Assembly (NCBI GenBank): GCA_030831965.1
Contig: JAURJZ010000032.1
Location: 1-58,297 of the forward strand
DNA: 58,297 bases
DNA from: Verrucomicrobiota bacterium
GTDB taxonomy: Bacteria; Verrucomicrobiota; Verrucomicrobiia; Opitutales; UBA953
Direction: 5' to 3'
Shown here: in pieces, positions 31,655-40,498 of the stretch
Layout: each line of letters opens with the position of its first letter
Numbering within the stretch: the stretch's first letter is position 1
Notes under the pieces: model-generated
Told to the model about the DNA's origin: nothing
Seen by the model: only the letters and a program-made list of their open reading frames with translations
The model's database searches: none
Position numbers and translations under genes: made by a program

Positions 31655-34651
31655 GTGTCTCGCCTTGCCGCCCTTGGTCTGACGATGGTCGCCGCGTGCG
31701 GCCTCGGCGACCCTGTCTCCTACAACCGGGATGTCCGGCCGATCCTCTCCGAGAACTGCTTTTCCTGCCATGGGTTCGACGAGCACGGGCGCAAGGCCAA
31801 GCTCCGGCTCGACCGCCGCGAGGACGCGGTCGCCCCGCGCGAGGACGGCCCGGCCATCGCCCCCGGCAAGCTGGCCGGCAGCCTCGCCTGGCAGCGCATC
31901 ATCTCCGACGACCCGGACGACCTCATGCCGCCGCCGGAGTCCCACCTTGCGCTCACCCCGGCGCAGAAGGACATCCTACGCCGCTGGATCGAGCAGGGCG
32001 CGCCCTACGAGCCCCACTGGGCCTTCGTGCCTCCCCGACTGCCCGCCGTGCCCCGCGGCGTCGCCCCCAACCCGGTCGACGCCTTCGTGCGCCACCGCCT
32101 GCGCGCGGAGGGCCTCTCCCCCTCGCCCGAGGCCGACCGCGCCACCCTCATCCGGCGGGTCAGCCTGGACCTGACCGGCCTCGCGCCGACCGCCGAGGAG
32201 GTCGAGGCCTTCGTGCGCGATCCCGACCCTGACGCCTATGTCCGCCTCGTCGACCGGCTCCTCGCCAGCCCCCACCACGGGGAGCGCCTCGCGCTCGAGT
32301 GGCTCGACGCCGCCCGCTACGCCGACACCAACGGCTACTCCATCGACGGCGGCCGCCACCTCTGGCTCTGGCGCGACTGGGTCATCCAGGCCTTCAACGA
32401 CAATCTTCCCTACGACCGCTTCCTGGTCGAGCAGCTCGCGGGCGACCTGCTGCCGGGCCGCACCGAGGCCCAGCTCGTCGCCACCGGCTTCCAGCGCAAC
32501 AACATGGTCACCCACGAGGGCGGGACCATTCCCGAGGAGAACCTCGCCAACTACAACGCCGACCGCGTCCGCACCCTCGGCGAGGCCGTGCTCGGTCTCA
32601 CCCTCGCCTGCGCCCAGTGCCACGACCACAAGTACGACCCCCTCAGCCAGCGCGACTACTTCCGCCTCTTCGCCTACTTCAACACGCTCGGCGACAAGGG
32701 CCTGGACGGCGACGGCGGCGCCAACGCCGGCCCGGTCGCCAAGCTCCGCACGCCCCTCCGCGCCGGCGACCCCGAGCGTGTCCGCGGCCGAATCGCCGTG
32801 CTCCGCGCCCTCCTCGCCACCCCCGACGAGGCCCTGCTCGCCGCCTGGGAGCGCGAGCAGCGCGCGCGCCTCGCCGAGCGCGCCCGCGGCATCCAGCTCC
32901 ATCCCGTCCCCCTGCAGCGCATCTCCACCCCCAACAGCGGCGGCGGCTTCTCCGTCGAGGGCAACCTCCTGCGCGGCCTCGGCGCCGCCGCCTACGACGT
33001 CCTGGGCCAGACCCCGCGCACCGATCGTCCCATCGCCGGCATCCGCCTCGTCTTCCCCGCCTCCAACTTCCTTCTCACCGCGGTCGACGCCACCGCCGAC
33101 CGCGTTCCCTCCGACCAGGTCAACCTCCATCGCCTGATGCGCTTCTCGCGCGTCACCGCCAGCTCCTGGCACCCCCGCCACCCCGCCGCCGATGTGCGCG
33201 CGTTCGACAAGCATCGCGGCTGGTCGCCCGCTCCCGAGGCGAAGGGCGAGGTGCACCTGACCCTCACCTTCGAGCGCCCGATCACCGCCGAAACCCACCC
33301 CTGGCTCACCACCCAGGTCTATTTCGCCTCCCGCGCGGCCCCGGAGGCCCGGCTCTACGTCTTCACCGGCGATGACGACGGCACCGACCTGCCTGACGAC
33401 ATCCTCGCCATCCTCGGCAAGCCCGCCGAGGCCCGCGGGCCGGCCGAGCGCGCCCGGCTGTGGGAGCATGTCGCCGCCCATGCCGACGCGCTTCGCGCCG
33501 CGCGCGTCGACCTCGCCAACGCCGAGGAGCGGCTCCGCGCCCTGACCGAGCCGCACCCGACCATGGTCATGGCCGTGTCCTCCCAGCCTCGCGAGACCTT
33601 CATCCTGGAGCGCGGCGACTACAGCCAGCCCAGGGAGAAGGTCGCCGCCGGCACGCCTTCCTTCCTCCCGCCCCTCCCCGAGGGGTCGACCGCCGACCGA
33701 CTCGGGCTGGCCCGCTGGGTGACGATGCCGGACAATCCCCTGACCGCGCGCGTCGCCGTCAACCGCGCGTGGAAGATGCTCTTCGGGACCGGCCTGGTCT
33801 CCACCCCGGCCGACTTCGGCCTGCAGGGAGCCTTGCCCTCGCATCCCGAGCTGCTCGATTGGCTGGCGGTCGATTTCGTCGACTCCGGCTGGGACCACCG
33901 CCGCCTGCTTCGGCTGCTCGTGCTTTCCCAGACCTACCGCCAGTCGAGCCGCGCGACCCCCGGCCTCCTCGAGCGCGACCCGTCCAACCGGCTGCTCGCC
34001 CGAGGGCCCCGTTTCCGGCTGCCGGCCGAGTTCATCCGCGACCACGCCCTCAAGGTTTCCGGCCTCCTCGTGCGCGACCTCGGCGGACCGAGCGTCAATC
34101 CCTACAGCCCCTTCGACCTCTGGCGCGAGGTCAGCCATTACGGGTCCACCCCGGCCACCGCCCAGACCTTCGTCCAGGACCACGGCGACAAGCTCTACCG
34201 CCGCAGCCTCTACACCTACTGGAAGCGCACCGCCCCTCCTCCCAACCTCGCCGCCTTCGACGCGCCCAACCGCGAGGTCTGCGCCGTGGACCGCCCCCAG
34301 ACCATCACGCCCCTCCAGGCGCTGGTGACCCTCAACGACACGCAGTTCGCCGAGGCGGCGCGCGCCCTCGGCGGCCGGGTCGCCGCCCGCCCGGGCGACG
34401 ACGCCTCCCGCGTCCGCTGGGCCGCCTTGGAAACCCTCGGCCGGCCTCCCACCGAGCGCGAGTCCGGCGTCCTCCTCTCCGCCCTCGCCCGCGAGCGCGC
34501 GCGTTACGCCGCCGACCCGGCCCGCGCCGCCGCCGCGCTTCGCGTCGGGGACTCCGCGGTCCGGGGCGAGATCCCCTCGGGCGAGCAGGCCGCCTGGATG
34601 CAGGTCGCCTCCCTCCTCCTCAACCTGAGCGAGACCATCACCCGCAACTGA
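31655..34651 (+). CDS. PVC secreted cytochrome protein (PSCyt1-DUF1549-DUF1553)
   Basis: 998 residues from a GTG. Lipoprotein-like signal 'LTMVAAC' (Cys15). A cytochrome c-like planctomycete domain follows with heme motif CFSCH at 35-39 and 'LMPPPESHLALTPAQKDILRRWIEQGAPYEPHWAF'. DUF1549 comes next ('NPVDAFVRHRLRAEGLSPSPEADRATLIRRVSLDLTGLAP', 'DAARYADTNGYSIDG') with a second CxxCH, CAQCH, at 319-323. DUF1553 is at the C-terminus ('RLGLARWVTMPDNPLTARVAVNRAWKMLFG', 'YRQSSRA', 'QALVTLNDTQFAEAARAL'). The reaction is unknown; a periplasmic redox role is inferred from heme attachment. It is almost always paired with DUF1501, which starts 1 base after the stop. Confidence 0.92.
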   Translation: MSRLAALGLTMVAACGLGDPVSYNRDVRPILSENCFSCHGFDEHGRKAKLRLDRREDAVAPREDGPAIAPGKLAGSLAWQRIISDDPDDLMPPPESHLALTPAQKDILRRWIEQGAPYEPHWAFVPPRLPAVPRGVAPNPVDAFVRHRLRAEGLSPSPEADRATLIRRVSLDLTGLAPTAEEVEAFVRDPDPDAYVRLVDRLLASPHHGERLALEWLDAARYADTNGYSIDGGRHLWLWRDWVIQAFNDNLPYDRFLVEQLAGDLLPGRTEAQLVATGFQRNNMVTHEGGTIPEENLANYNADRVRTLGEAVLGLTLACAQCHDHKYDPLSQRDYFRLFAYFNTLGDKGLDGDGGANAGPVAKLRTPLRAGDPERVRGRIAVLRALLATPDEALLAAWEREQRARLAERARGIQLHPVPLQRISTPNSGGGFSVEGNLLRGLGAAAYDVLGQTPRTDRPIAGIRLVFPASNFLLTAVDATADRVPSDQVNLHRLMRFSRVTASSWHPRHPAADVRAFDKHRGWSPAPEAKGEVHLTLTFERPITAETHPWLTTQVYFASRAAPEARLYVFTGDDDGTDLPDDILAILGKPAEARGPAERARLWEHVAAHADALRAARVDLANAEERLRALTEPHPTMVMAVSSQPRETFILERGDYSQPREKVAAGTPSFLPPLPEGSTADRLGLARWVTMPDNPLTARVAVNRAWKMLFGTGLVSTPADFGLQGALPSHPELLDWLAVDFVDSGWDHRRLLRLLVLSQTYRQSSRATPGLLERDPSNRLLARGPRFRLPAEFIRDHALKVSGLLVRDLGGPSVNPYSPFDLWREVSHYGSTPATAQTFVQDHGDKLYRRSLYTYWKRTAPPPNLAAFDAPNREVCAVDRPQTITPLQALVTLNDTQFAEAARALGGRVAARPGDDASRVRWAALETLGRPPTERESGVLLSALARERARYAADPARAAAALRVGDSAVRGEIPSGEQAAWMQVASLLLNLSETITRN

Positions 34652-34652
34652 C

Positions 34653-36122
34653 ATGGACCCCCGGATCGAGCACCTTGAGCATCTCACGCGGCGCACCTTC
34701 GTCGGCCAGGCCGCCCGCGGCATCGGCGGCCTCGCGCTGGGCACCATGCTCCTCCCCGACCTCCTCGCCAAGGCGGGGGCGGGCGCCGGCTCCCGCGTCG
34801 GGGGTCTCCCCGGGGTGCCGCACTTCGCGCCCAAGGCCAAGCGGGTCGTCTGCCTTTTCCAGTCCGGCGGCCTCTCCCACATCGACCTCTTCGAGGACAA
34901 GCCCGAGCTGCGCCGGCTGGCCGGACAGGACCTTCCTCCCAGCGCCAAGGGCACGCAGCGGCTCACGGGCATGACCAGCGGCCAGTCCCGCTACCCGCTC
35001 CAGCCTTCCATCGCCGGCGGCAAGCTCTGCGGCCGCCAAGGCGCCTGGATCAGCGACCTCCTTCCCCACATCCAGACCATCGCGGACGACATCTGCGTCA
35101 TCCGGTCGATGAACACCGAGGCCATCAACCACGACCCGGCCATCACCTACATGAACACGGGCAACCAGCTGCCCGGCTACGCCAGCATCGGGGCCTGGGC
35201 CAGCTACGGCCTCGGCACCGAGAACGCCAACCTCCCCGCGTTCATCGCCATGGTCTCCCAGGGCACCGGCAAGAACCCCGGCCAGCCCGTCTTCTCCCGC
35301 CTCTGGGGCAGCGGCTTCCTGCCCTCCAGCCACCAAGGGGTCGGGCTCCGCCCAGGGGCCAACCCCGTCCTCTATCTCAACAACCCCCCGACGGTCGACG
35401 CCGCCCAGCGGCGCGCCCTGCTCGACGACCTCGCCCTGCTCAACGACGAGCGCGCCCGCGAGCTCGGCGACCCCGACACCGTCGCCCGCATCAAGGCCTA
35501 CGAGATGGCCTTCCGCATGCAGACCTCCGTCCCCGAGCTGACCAACATCTCCGGCGAGTCCCCCGCCACCCTCGCCGCCTACGGCCCCGAGGTCACCAAG
35601 CCCGGCTCCTACGCCGCCAACTGCCTCCTCGCCCGCCGCCTCCTCGAGCGCAACGTCCGCTTCGTCCAGCTCTTCCATCGCGGGTGGGACCAGCATGTCT
35701 CGCTCGGGCGCCAGCTCCCCAACCAGTGCCGCGACATCGACCAGCCCACCGCCGCCCTCGTCAAGGACCTCAAGGCGCGCGGCCTGCTCGAGGACACCCT
35801 CGTCGTCTTCGCCACCGAGTTCGGCCGCACCTCCTTCACCCAGGGCGGATTCGGCAGCCCGGGCGCGGGGCGCGACCACCACGGGCGCTGCTTCTCCATC
35901 TGGCTCGCCGGCGGCGGGATCAAGGCCGGCCACCTCCACGGCGCCACCGACGACTTCGGCTACAACATCGCCAAGGACCCCGTCCACCTGCGCGACTTCC
36001 ACGCCACCCTCCTCCATTGCCTCGGCATCGACCATGAGCGCCTGACCTACCGTTTCCGCGGCCTCAACGCCCGCCTGACCGGCGTCGAGCCGGCGAAGGT
36101 GGTCAAGGGCGTCCTGGCCTGA
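34653..36122 (+). CDS. DUF1501 family Tat-exported protein
   Basis: 489 residues. Tat signal 'LTRRTFVGQAARGIGGLALGTMLLPDLLAKAGA' (Arg13-Arg14). The body follows the DUF1501 alkaline-phosphatase-like pattern: 'AKRVVCLFQSGGLSHIDLFEDKPEL', 'INHDPAITYMNTGNQLPGYASIGAWASYGLG', 'ELTNISGESPATLAAYG', 'ANCLLARRLLERNVRFVQLFHRGWDQH', 'LVVFATEFGRT', 'GRDHHGRCFSIWLAGGGIKAG'. The His/Asp-rich blocks suit a metal site as in sulfatase/phosphatase folds. The function is unknown. It is probably exported and acts with the DUF1549/1553 protein just upstream. Confidence 0.92.
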   Translation: MDPRIEHLEHLTRRTFVGQAARGIGGLALGTMLLPDLLAKAGAGAGSRVGGLPGVPHFAPKAKRVVCLFQSGGLSHIDLFEDKPELRRLAGQDLPPSAKGTQRLTGMTSGQSRYPLQPSIAGGKLCGRQGAWISDLLPHIQTIADDICVIRSMNTEAINHDPAITYMNTGNQLPGYASIGAWASYGLGTENANLPAFIAMVSQGTGKNPGQPVFSRLWGSGFLPSSHQGVGLRPGANPVLYLNNPPTVDAAQRRALLDDLALLNDERARELGDPDTVARIKAYEMAFRMQTSVPELTNISGESPATLAAYGPEVTKPGSYAANCLLARRLLERNVRFVQLFHRGWDQHVSLGRQLPNQCRDIDQPTAALVKDLKARGLLEDTLVVFATEFGRTSFTQGGFGSPGAGRDHHGRCFSIWLAGGGIKAGHLHGATDDFGYNIAKDPVHLRDFHATLLHCLGIDHERLTYRFRGLNARLTGVEPAKVVKGVLA

Positions 36123-36142
36123 CCCCGGGGCAAACTTTCTAT

Positions 36143-36159
36143 GGACGGGAACCCCGTCC
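36143..36159. repeat. Inverted repeat ahead of the ThuA-like gene
   Basis: GGACGGG (36143-36149) and CCCGTCC (36153-36159) flank AAC. It ends 11 bases before TACTAG (36171-36176), a -10-like box 4 bases before the ThuA ATG. The placement mirrors the inverted repeat and -10 of the cytochrome gene at 31.6 kb, so it may be an operator. There is no T tract. Confidence 0.4.
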
Positions 36160-36180
36160 CCGGCCAAGTGTACTAGGGTC

Positions 36181-37194
36181 ATGCGACCGCTCGCCTCCCT
36201 CGTCGCCCTTCTTCTCGGGCTCGTCCATCTCTGCGCCGCCTCCGGGCCCGGCTGGGTCAGCTACGGCTCCGGCTCCGGCCCCCACATCGTCCTCCTGGGG
36301 GGCGACGAGGAGTACCGGTCCGAGGAGGCGCTCCCCATGCTCGCCCGCATCCTCGCCGAGCGCCACGGCTTCCGCTGCACGGTCCTTCTCTCCCACAACG
36401 AGGACGGCACCGTCAACCCCGACAAGGGCGACAGCCTCGCCAACCCCGCCGCGCTCGACACCGCCGACGCCCTCGTCATCTCCCTTCGCTTCCGCCGCTG
36501 GAACGCCGAGGCCCTCGCGAAGTTCGACGCCGCCCTGCAGCGCGGCGTCCCCCTCGTCGCCCTCCGCACCTCCACCCACGCCTTCGCCGGCATCCCCAAG
36601 GAAAGCCCCCAGGCCTGGTACAACTGGAACAACGCCGGCGGCTTCGGCGCCAAGGTCCTCGGCGAGACCTGGGTCAGCCACTGGGGTCACCACGGCGTCG
36701 AGGGCACCTTGACCAAGGCCGAGGAGGCCAACGCCGGCCATCCCGTCCTGCGCGGCGTCGGCCCCGCCTTCGGCGACAGCGACGTCTACGAGGCCTATCC
36801 CCCCGACGACGCCAAGATCCTCCTCCGCGGCCTCGTCCTCAAGGGCATGGACCCCAAGGGGCCCCTCTCCGACAAGGTCAAGAAGCGCGCCCGCGGCGAC
36901 AAGGGCGGCCAGCCCATCAACGAGCCCGCCATGCCCGTCGCCTGGGTCCGCGAGGTCCCCAATGCCTCCGGCAAGACCAACCGCGTCCTCTGCACCACCA
37001 TGGGCGCCGCGACCGACCTTGCCGACCCCAACCTCCGTCGCCTCGTCGTCAACGGCGTCCTCTGGGGCCTGGGCAAGGAGGTTCCCGCCTCGGCCAACGT
37101 CGACGTCGTCGTCCCCTTCAAGCCCTCCAAGTTCGCCTTCAAGGGTTACCGCAAGGGCCTCACCGCCGAGCAGTTCGGCGAGGCCGCCCGCTGA
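36181..37194 (+). CDS. Secreted ThuA-like domain protein
   Basis: 337 residues with a signal peptide (1-20, 'PLASLVALLLGLVHLCAAS'). A ThuA/class I glutamine amidotransferase-like fold: 'PHIVLLGGDEEYRSEEALPMLARILAERHGF', 'ALVISLRFRRWNAEALAKFDAALQRGVPLVALRTSTHAFAGIP', 'VSHWGHHGVEGTLT' and 'VAWVREVPNASGKTNRVLCTTMGAATDLADPNLRRLVVNGVLWGLG'. PVC genomes carry many such proteins next to cytochrome/dehydrogenase genes. A role in sugar modification (keto-trehalose type) is known only for distant ThuA relatives, so the substrate is open. 23 bases separate it from the next gene. Confidence 0.85.
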   Translation: MRPLASLVALLLGLVHLCAASGPGWVSYGSGSGPHIVLLGGDEEYRSEEALPMLARILAERHGFRCTVLLSHNEDGTVNPDKGDSLANPAALDTADALVISLRFRRWNAEALAKFDAALQRGVPLVALRTSTHAFAGIPKESPQAWYNWNNAGGFGAKVLGETWVSHWGHHGVEGTLTKAEEANAGHPVLRGVGPAFGDSDVYEAYPPDDAKILLRGLVLKGMDPKGPLSDKVKKRARGDKGGQPINEPAMPVAWVREVPNASGKTNRVLCTTMGAATDLADPNLRRLVVNGVLWGLGKEVPASANVDVVVPFKPSKFAFKGYRKGLTAEQFGEAAR

Positions 37195-37217
37195 TTCCCT
37201 CCCCCCGCCTCACCTCC

Positions 37218-40200
37218 ATGCGTCTGCCCCTCCTCCTTGGCGCCGTCCTCGGCTGCCTCAACCTCCTCGCCGCCGACGGCCCGCCGCTCGAGCTGCGCAA
37301 GGGCGACCACCTCGCCGTGGTCGGCTCCGGCGTCGCCGACCGCCAGCAACACCATGGCTGGCTTGAGTCCCTCATCCACGCCGCCCACCCCGAGCACGCC
37401 CTCGTCGTCCGCAACCTGGGCTTCGCCGGCGACGAGGTCGATGTCCGCCCCCGCTCCGACGGCACCCCGCCGCTCGCCTTCTTCCTCAACATGACCCCGG
37501 GGACCCTCAAGGCCCGCTGGGGCTCGGCCGAGGGCACCTACCACGTCGGCGCCCACTTCCACGCCAGCGTCCTCCTCGCCCACTGGGGCTTCAACGAGTC
37601 CTTCAAGGGCCGCGCCGGAATCGACGCCTTCCGCGCCGACCTCGACAAGTGGGCCAAGGAGCAGCTCGCCGCCGACTTCGGCCAGGGCAAGCCCCGACTC
37701 GTCCTCGTCTCGCCCCTCGCCTGCGAGGAGCGCGCCAGCGCCGATCCCGCCCTCGCCCGCGCCCGCAACGTCGACCTCGGCCTTTACGCCGCCGTCGTGG
37801 CCGACGTCGCCAAGGCCAACGGCCTGCGCTTCGTCGACCTGTTCGGCCTCTCCCAGTCCGCCTTCGCCAAGTCCAGCCAGCCCCTCACCCACAACGGCAT
37901 CCACCTGACGGACGCCGGCGACAAGGCCCTCGCTCCCGCCGTCTACGCCGCCATCTTCGGCCGCCCCGCGCCCCAGTCGTCCCGCGTCGCCGCCATCCGC
38001 GACGCCGTGCTCGACAAGAACGCCGCCTGGCTCGCCCGCTACCGCGTCGTCGACCAGTTCAACACCTACGGCCAGCGCTCGCGCATCCCCTATCCCGACC
38101 ATCGCGACAAGAGCAAGACCCTGACCAACGCCCACATCCTCAACCAGGAGATGGCCCAGCGCGACGTCCAGACCGCCAACCGCGACGTCGCCGTGTGGGC
38201 CGCCGCCCAGGGCAAGCGCCACCAGGTCAAGGACGACAATCTCCCCAAGGTCGACCTCACGGCCCCCAACCTCCCGCCCCAGCCTTACATCTCGGGCGAG
38301 GAGACCCTCAAGCACCTCCGCGTTGCCGACGGCTGCAAGGTCGAGCTGGTCGCCGACGAGGTCTCCCTCCCCCACCTCGCCAACCCCGTCCAGATGGCCT
38401 TCGATCCCAAGGGCCGCCTCTGGGTCGCCGTCTGGCCCACCTACCCCAGCCGCCGCCCCACCGACGAGTTCGCCGACAAGCTCCTCGTCCTCGACCTCGA
38501 CCCCGCCACCGGCAAGGTCGTCAAGTCCACCGTCTTCCTGGACGGCCTCAACTGCCCCACCGGCTTCCAGTTCCACAAGGACGGCGTCCTCGTCGTCCAG
38601 GCGCCCGACCTGATTTTCGCCCGCGACACCGACGGCGACGGCAAGGCCGACACCTTCGAGCGCATCCTCCACAACCTCGACGCCGCCGACTCCCACCACC
38701 AGACCAACTCCATCTCCCGCGAGCCCGGAGGCGCCATCTACCTCAGCGACGGCGTCTTCCACCGCACCAGCGTCGAGACCCCCTGGGGCCCCGTCCGCAA
38801 CGTCGACGGCGCGATCTACCGCTTCGAGCCCATGTCCGGGCGCTTCTACCGCCACGTCCCCCTCGGCTTCGCCAACCCCCACGGCAAGGTCTTCGACCGC
38901 TGGGGCAACGACCTCGTGACCGACGGCACCGGCAACCACACCTACTTCGCGCCTGCCGTCTCCACCTTCCGCGAGGAGGGCAAGCATCCCGGCTTCCCCG
39001 AGTTCTGGAAGCGGCCCTCCCGCCCCTGCCCGGGCACCCTCATCCTCAGCAGCCGCCATTTCCCCGACGATTGGCAGGGGATCTTCCTCAACCTCAATGT
39101 CATCGGCTACCAAGGCATCTTCCGCGCCCGCATCAGCGAGGATGGCGCCGGTCTCAAGGGTGAGACGCTCGAGAAGGGCCTGCTCTGGGCCGACATCGCC
39201 AACGCCCCGAACTTTCGCCCCGTCTCCGCCGCCACCGCGCCCGACGGCTCCATCTACGTGATCGACTGGGCCCAGCAGCTCATCGGCCACCTCCAGCACC
39301 ACATCCGCGACCCCAACCGCGACAAGACCCACGGCCGCATCTACCGCGTCACCTACCCCTCCCGCCCCCTCCTCAAGCCCAAGCCCGTCGCCGGCCAGCC
39401 CATCCCCGCCGTGCTCGACCTCCTGAAGGAGCACGAGGACGGCGTGCGCGAGCGCGCCCGCATCGAGCTCGAGTCCCGGCCCCGCCAGCAGGTGCTCGCC
39501 GCCCTCTCGCGTTGGGTCTCCGGCCTCGACCCCAAGCATCCCGACTTCGAGCACCACCGCCTCGAGGCCCTCTGGGTCCACCAGACCTTCCACGACGTCA
39601 ACCTCGACCTCCTGCGCGCCGTCCTGGCCTCCCCCGAGCCCCGCGCGCGCGCCCAGGCCGTGCGCGTCCTCGGCTACTGGCGCGACCAGGTGCCGGTGGC
39701 GCTCGACCTCCTCGCCGCCGCGGCCTCGGATTCCCATCCCCGCGTCAAGCTCGAGGTCGCCCGCGTCTGCAGCTTCTTCCGCGACGCCGACGCCGCCAAG
39801 GCCGCCGCGATCGTCCGGGGCTTCACCGACGAGAAGGAGCGCCACATCGCCTACGTCGTCGCCCGGACCGTGGGCCAGCTCAGCCGATTCCCCGCCGCGG
39901 CGGAGGTCCTCAAGGGCGCCCAGCTCGCGCCCAAGCCCGCCGAGCCTCCCGCGCCCAAGCCCGCCAACCCCGGTCTCTCCAAGGAGGAGCTCGCCCTGTT
40001 CAACCTCGGCCGCGAGGTCTACAACCGCGAGGCCCACTGCGGCACCTGCCACCAGCCCGACGGCAAGGGGCTCGACCCCGCCTTCCCCGCCCTCAACGAC
40101 GCCCGCTGGGTCGGCGGCAGCGACGAGCGCCTGATCAAGCTCGTGCTCAAGGGGCTCTACGGGCCCATCGAGGTCCACGGCAAGCAATACGGTCCCGCCC

Positions 40201-40409
40201 GCGGCACCCCGCCCATGACCGGCTTCGAGAGCCTCCTCAACGACCGCGAGATCGCCGCCGTCCTCACCTACGTCCGCCAGTCCTTCGGCAACAACCTCGC
40301 CCCCATCAAGCCGGAGCAGGTCGCCAAGGTCCGCGCCGCGGAAAAGGGCCGCAACGGCTTCTGGGACCCCGCCGAGCTCCTTCGCCAGCATCCCTTGGAG
40401 AAGAAGTGA
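37218..40409 (+). CDS. Multidomain PVC heme-binding protein: SGNH-like, dehydrogenase propeller, HEAT, cytochrome c
   Basis: 1063 residues. Signal peptide (1-18); SGNH/GDSL-like domain (about 25-255: 'RQQHHGWLESLIHAAHP', 'NLGFAGDEVDVRPR', 'HNGIHLTDAGDKAL'). A membrane-bound-dehydrogenase-type beta-propeller (about 360-710: 'GCKVELVADEVSLPHLANPVQMAFDPKGRLWV', 'NGTGNHTYFAP-like', 'DWAQQLIGHLQHHIRDPNRDKTHGRIYRVTYP'). HEAT-like helices (about 730-895). A cytochrome c domain with CGTCH at 941-945 and distal Met in 'PPMTGFESLLNDREIAAVLTYVR'. It is probably a periplasmic oxidoreductase acting on a carbohydrate-like substrate; that is inference. A clear terminator follows, ending the 31.6-40.4 kb module. 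Confidence 0.9.
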   Translation: MRLPLLLGAVLGCLNLLAADGPPLELRKGDHLAVVGSGVADRQQHHGWLESLIHAAHPEHALVVRNLGFAGDEVDVRPRSDGTPPLAFFLNMTPGTLKARWGSAEGTYHVGAHFHASVLLAHWGFNESFKGRAGIDAFRADLDKWAKEQLAADFGQGKPRLVLVSPLACEERASADPALARARNVDLGLYAAVVADVAKANGLRFVDLFGLSQSAFAKSSQPLTHNGIHLTDAGDKALAPAVYAAIFGRPAPQSSRVAAIRDAVLDKNAAWLARYRVVDQFNTYGQRSRIPYPDHRDKSKTLTNAHILNQEMAQRDVQTANRDVAVWAAAQGKRHQVKDDNLPKVDLTAPNLPPQPYISGEETLKHLRVADGCKVELVADEVSLPHLANPVQMAFDPKGRLWVAVWPTYPSRRPTDEFADKLLVLDLDPATGKVVKSTVFLDGLNCPTGFQFHKDGVLVVQAPDLIFARDTDGDGKADTFERILHNLDAADSHHQTNSISREPGGAIYLSDGVFHRTSVETPWGPVRNVDGAIYRFEPMSGRFYRHVPLGFANPHGKVFDRWGNDLVTDGTGNHTYFAPAVSTFREEGKHPGFPEFWKRPSRPCPGTLILSSRHFPDDWQGIFLNLNVIGYQGIFRARISEDGAGLKGETLEKGLLWADIANAPNFRPVSAATAPDGSIYVIDWAQQLIGHLQHHIRDPNRDKTHGRIYRVTYPSRPLLKPKPVAGQPIPAVLDLLKEHEDGVRERARIELESRPRQQVLAALSRWVSGLDPKHPDFEHHRLEALWVHQTFHDVNLDLLRAVLASPEPRARAQAVRVLGYWRDQVPVALDLLAAAASDSHPRVKLEVARVCSFFRDADAAKAAAIVRGFTDEKERHIAYVVARTVGQLSRFPAAAEVLKGAQLAPKPAEPPAPKPANPGLSKEELALFNLGREVYNREAHCGTCHQPDGKGLDPAFPALNDARWVGGSDERLIKLVLKGLYGPIEVHGKQYGPARGTPPMTGFESLLNDREIAAVLTYVRQSFGNNLAPIKPEQVAKVRAAEKGRNGFWDPAELLRQHPLEKK

Positions 40410-40425
40410 CCCGGGCCTGAGCCGA

Positions 40426-40458
40426 AGCCCGGCGGGTTGACCCCGCCGGGCTTCTTTG
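40426..40458 (+). terminator. Terminator of the secreted-redox module
   Basis: AGCCCGGCGGG (40426-40436) pairs perfectly with CCCGCCGGGCT (40442-40452) around TTGAC, followed by TCTTTG. It lies 17 bases after the stop of the multidomain cytochrome gene. Confidence 0.9.
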
Positions 40459-40498
40459 TCTGATTTACCCGCGCCTGCCACGGCGCCTCCCCCGTCCC

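Noticed and set aside
31976-34972. Minus-strand open frame of 998 codons opposite the DUF1549/DUF1553 gene
   Set aside because: Same antisense shadow pattern; the plus-strand protein has heme motifs and conserved blocks across the whole region.
37146-40481. Minus-strand open frame of 1111 codons opposite the multidomain cytochrome gene
   Set aside because: Composition is Gly/Ala/Val/Asp/Glu-rich with no motifs, as expected for the antisense of GC-rich coding DNA. The plus strand encodes clear domains throughout.
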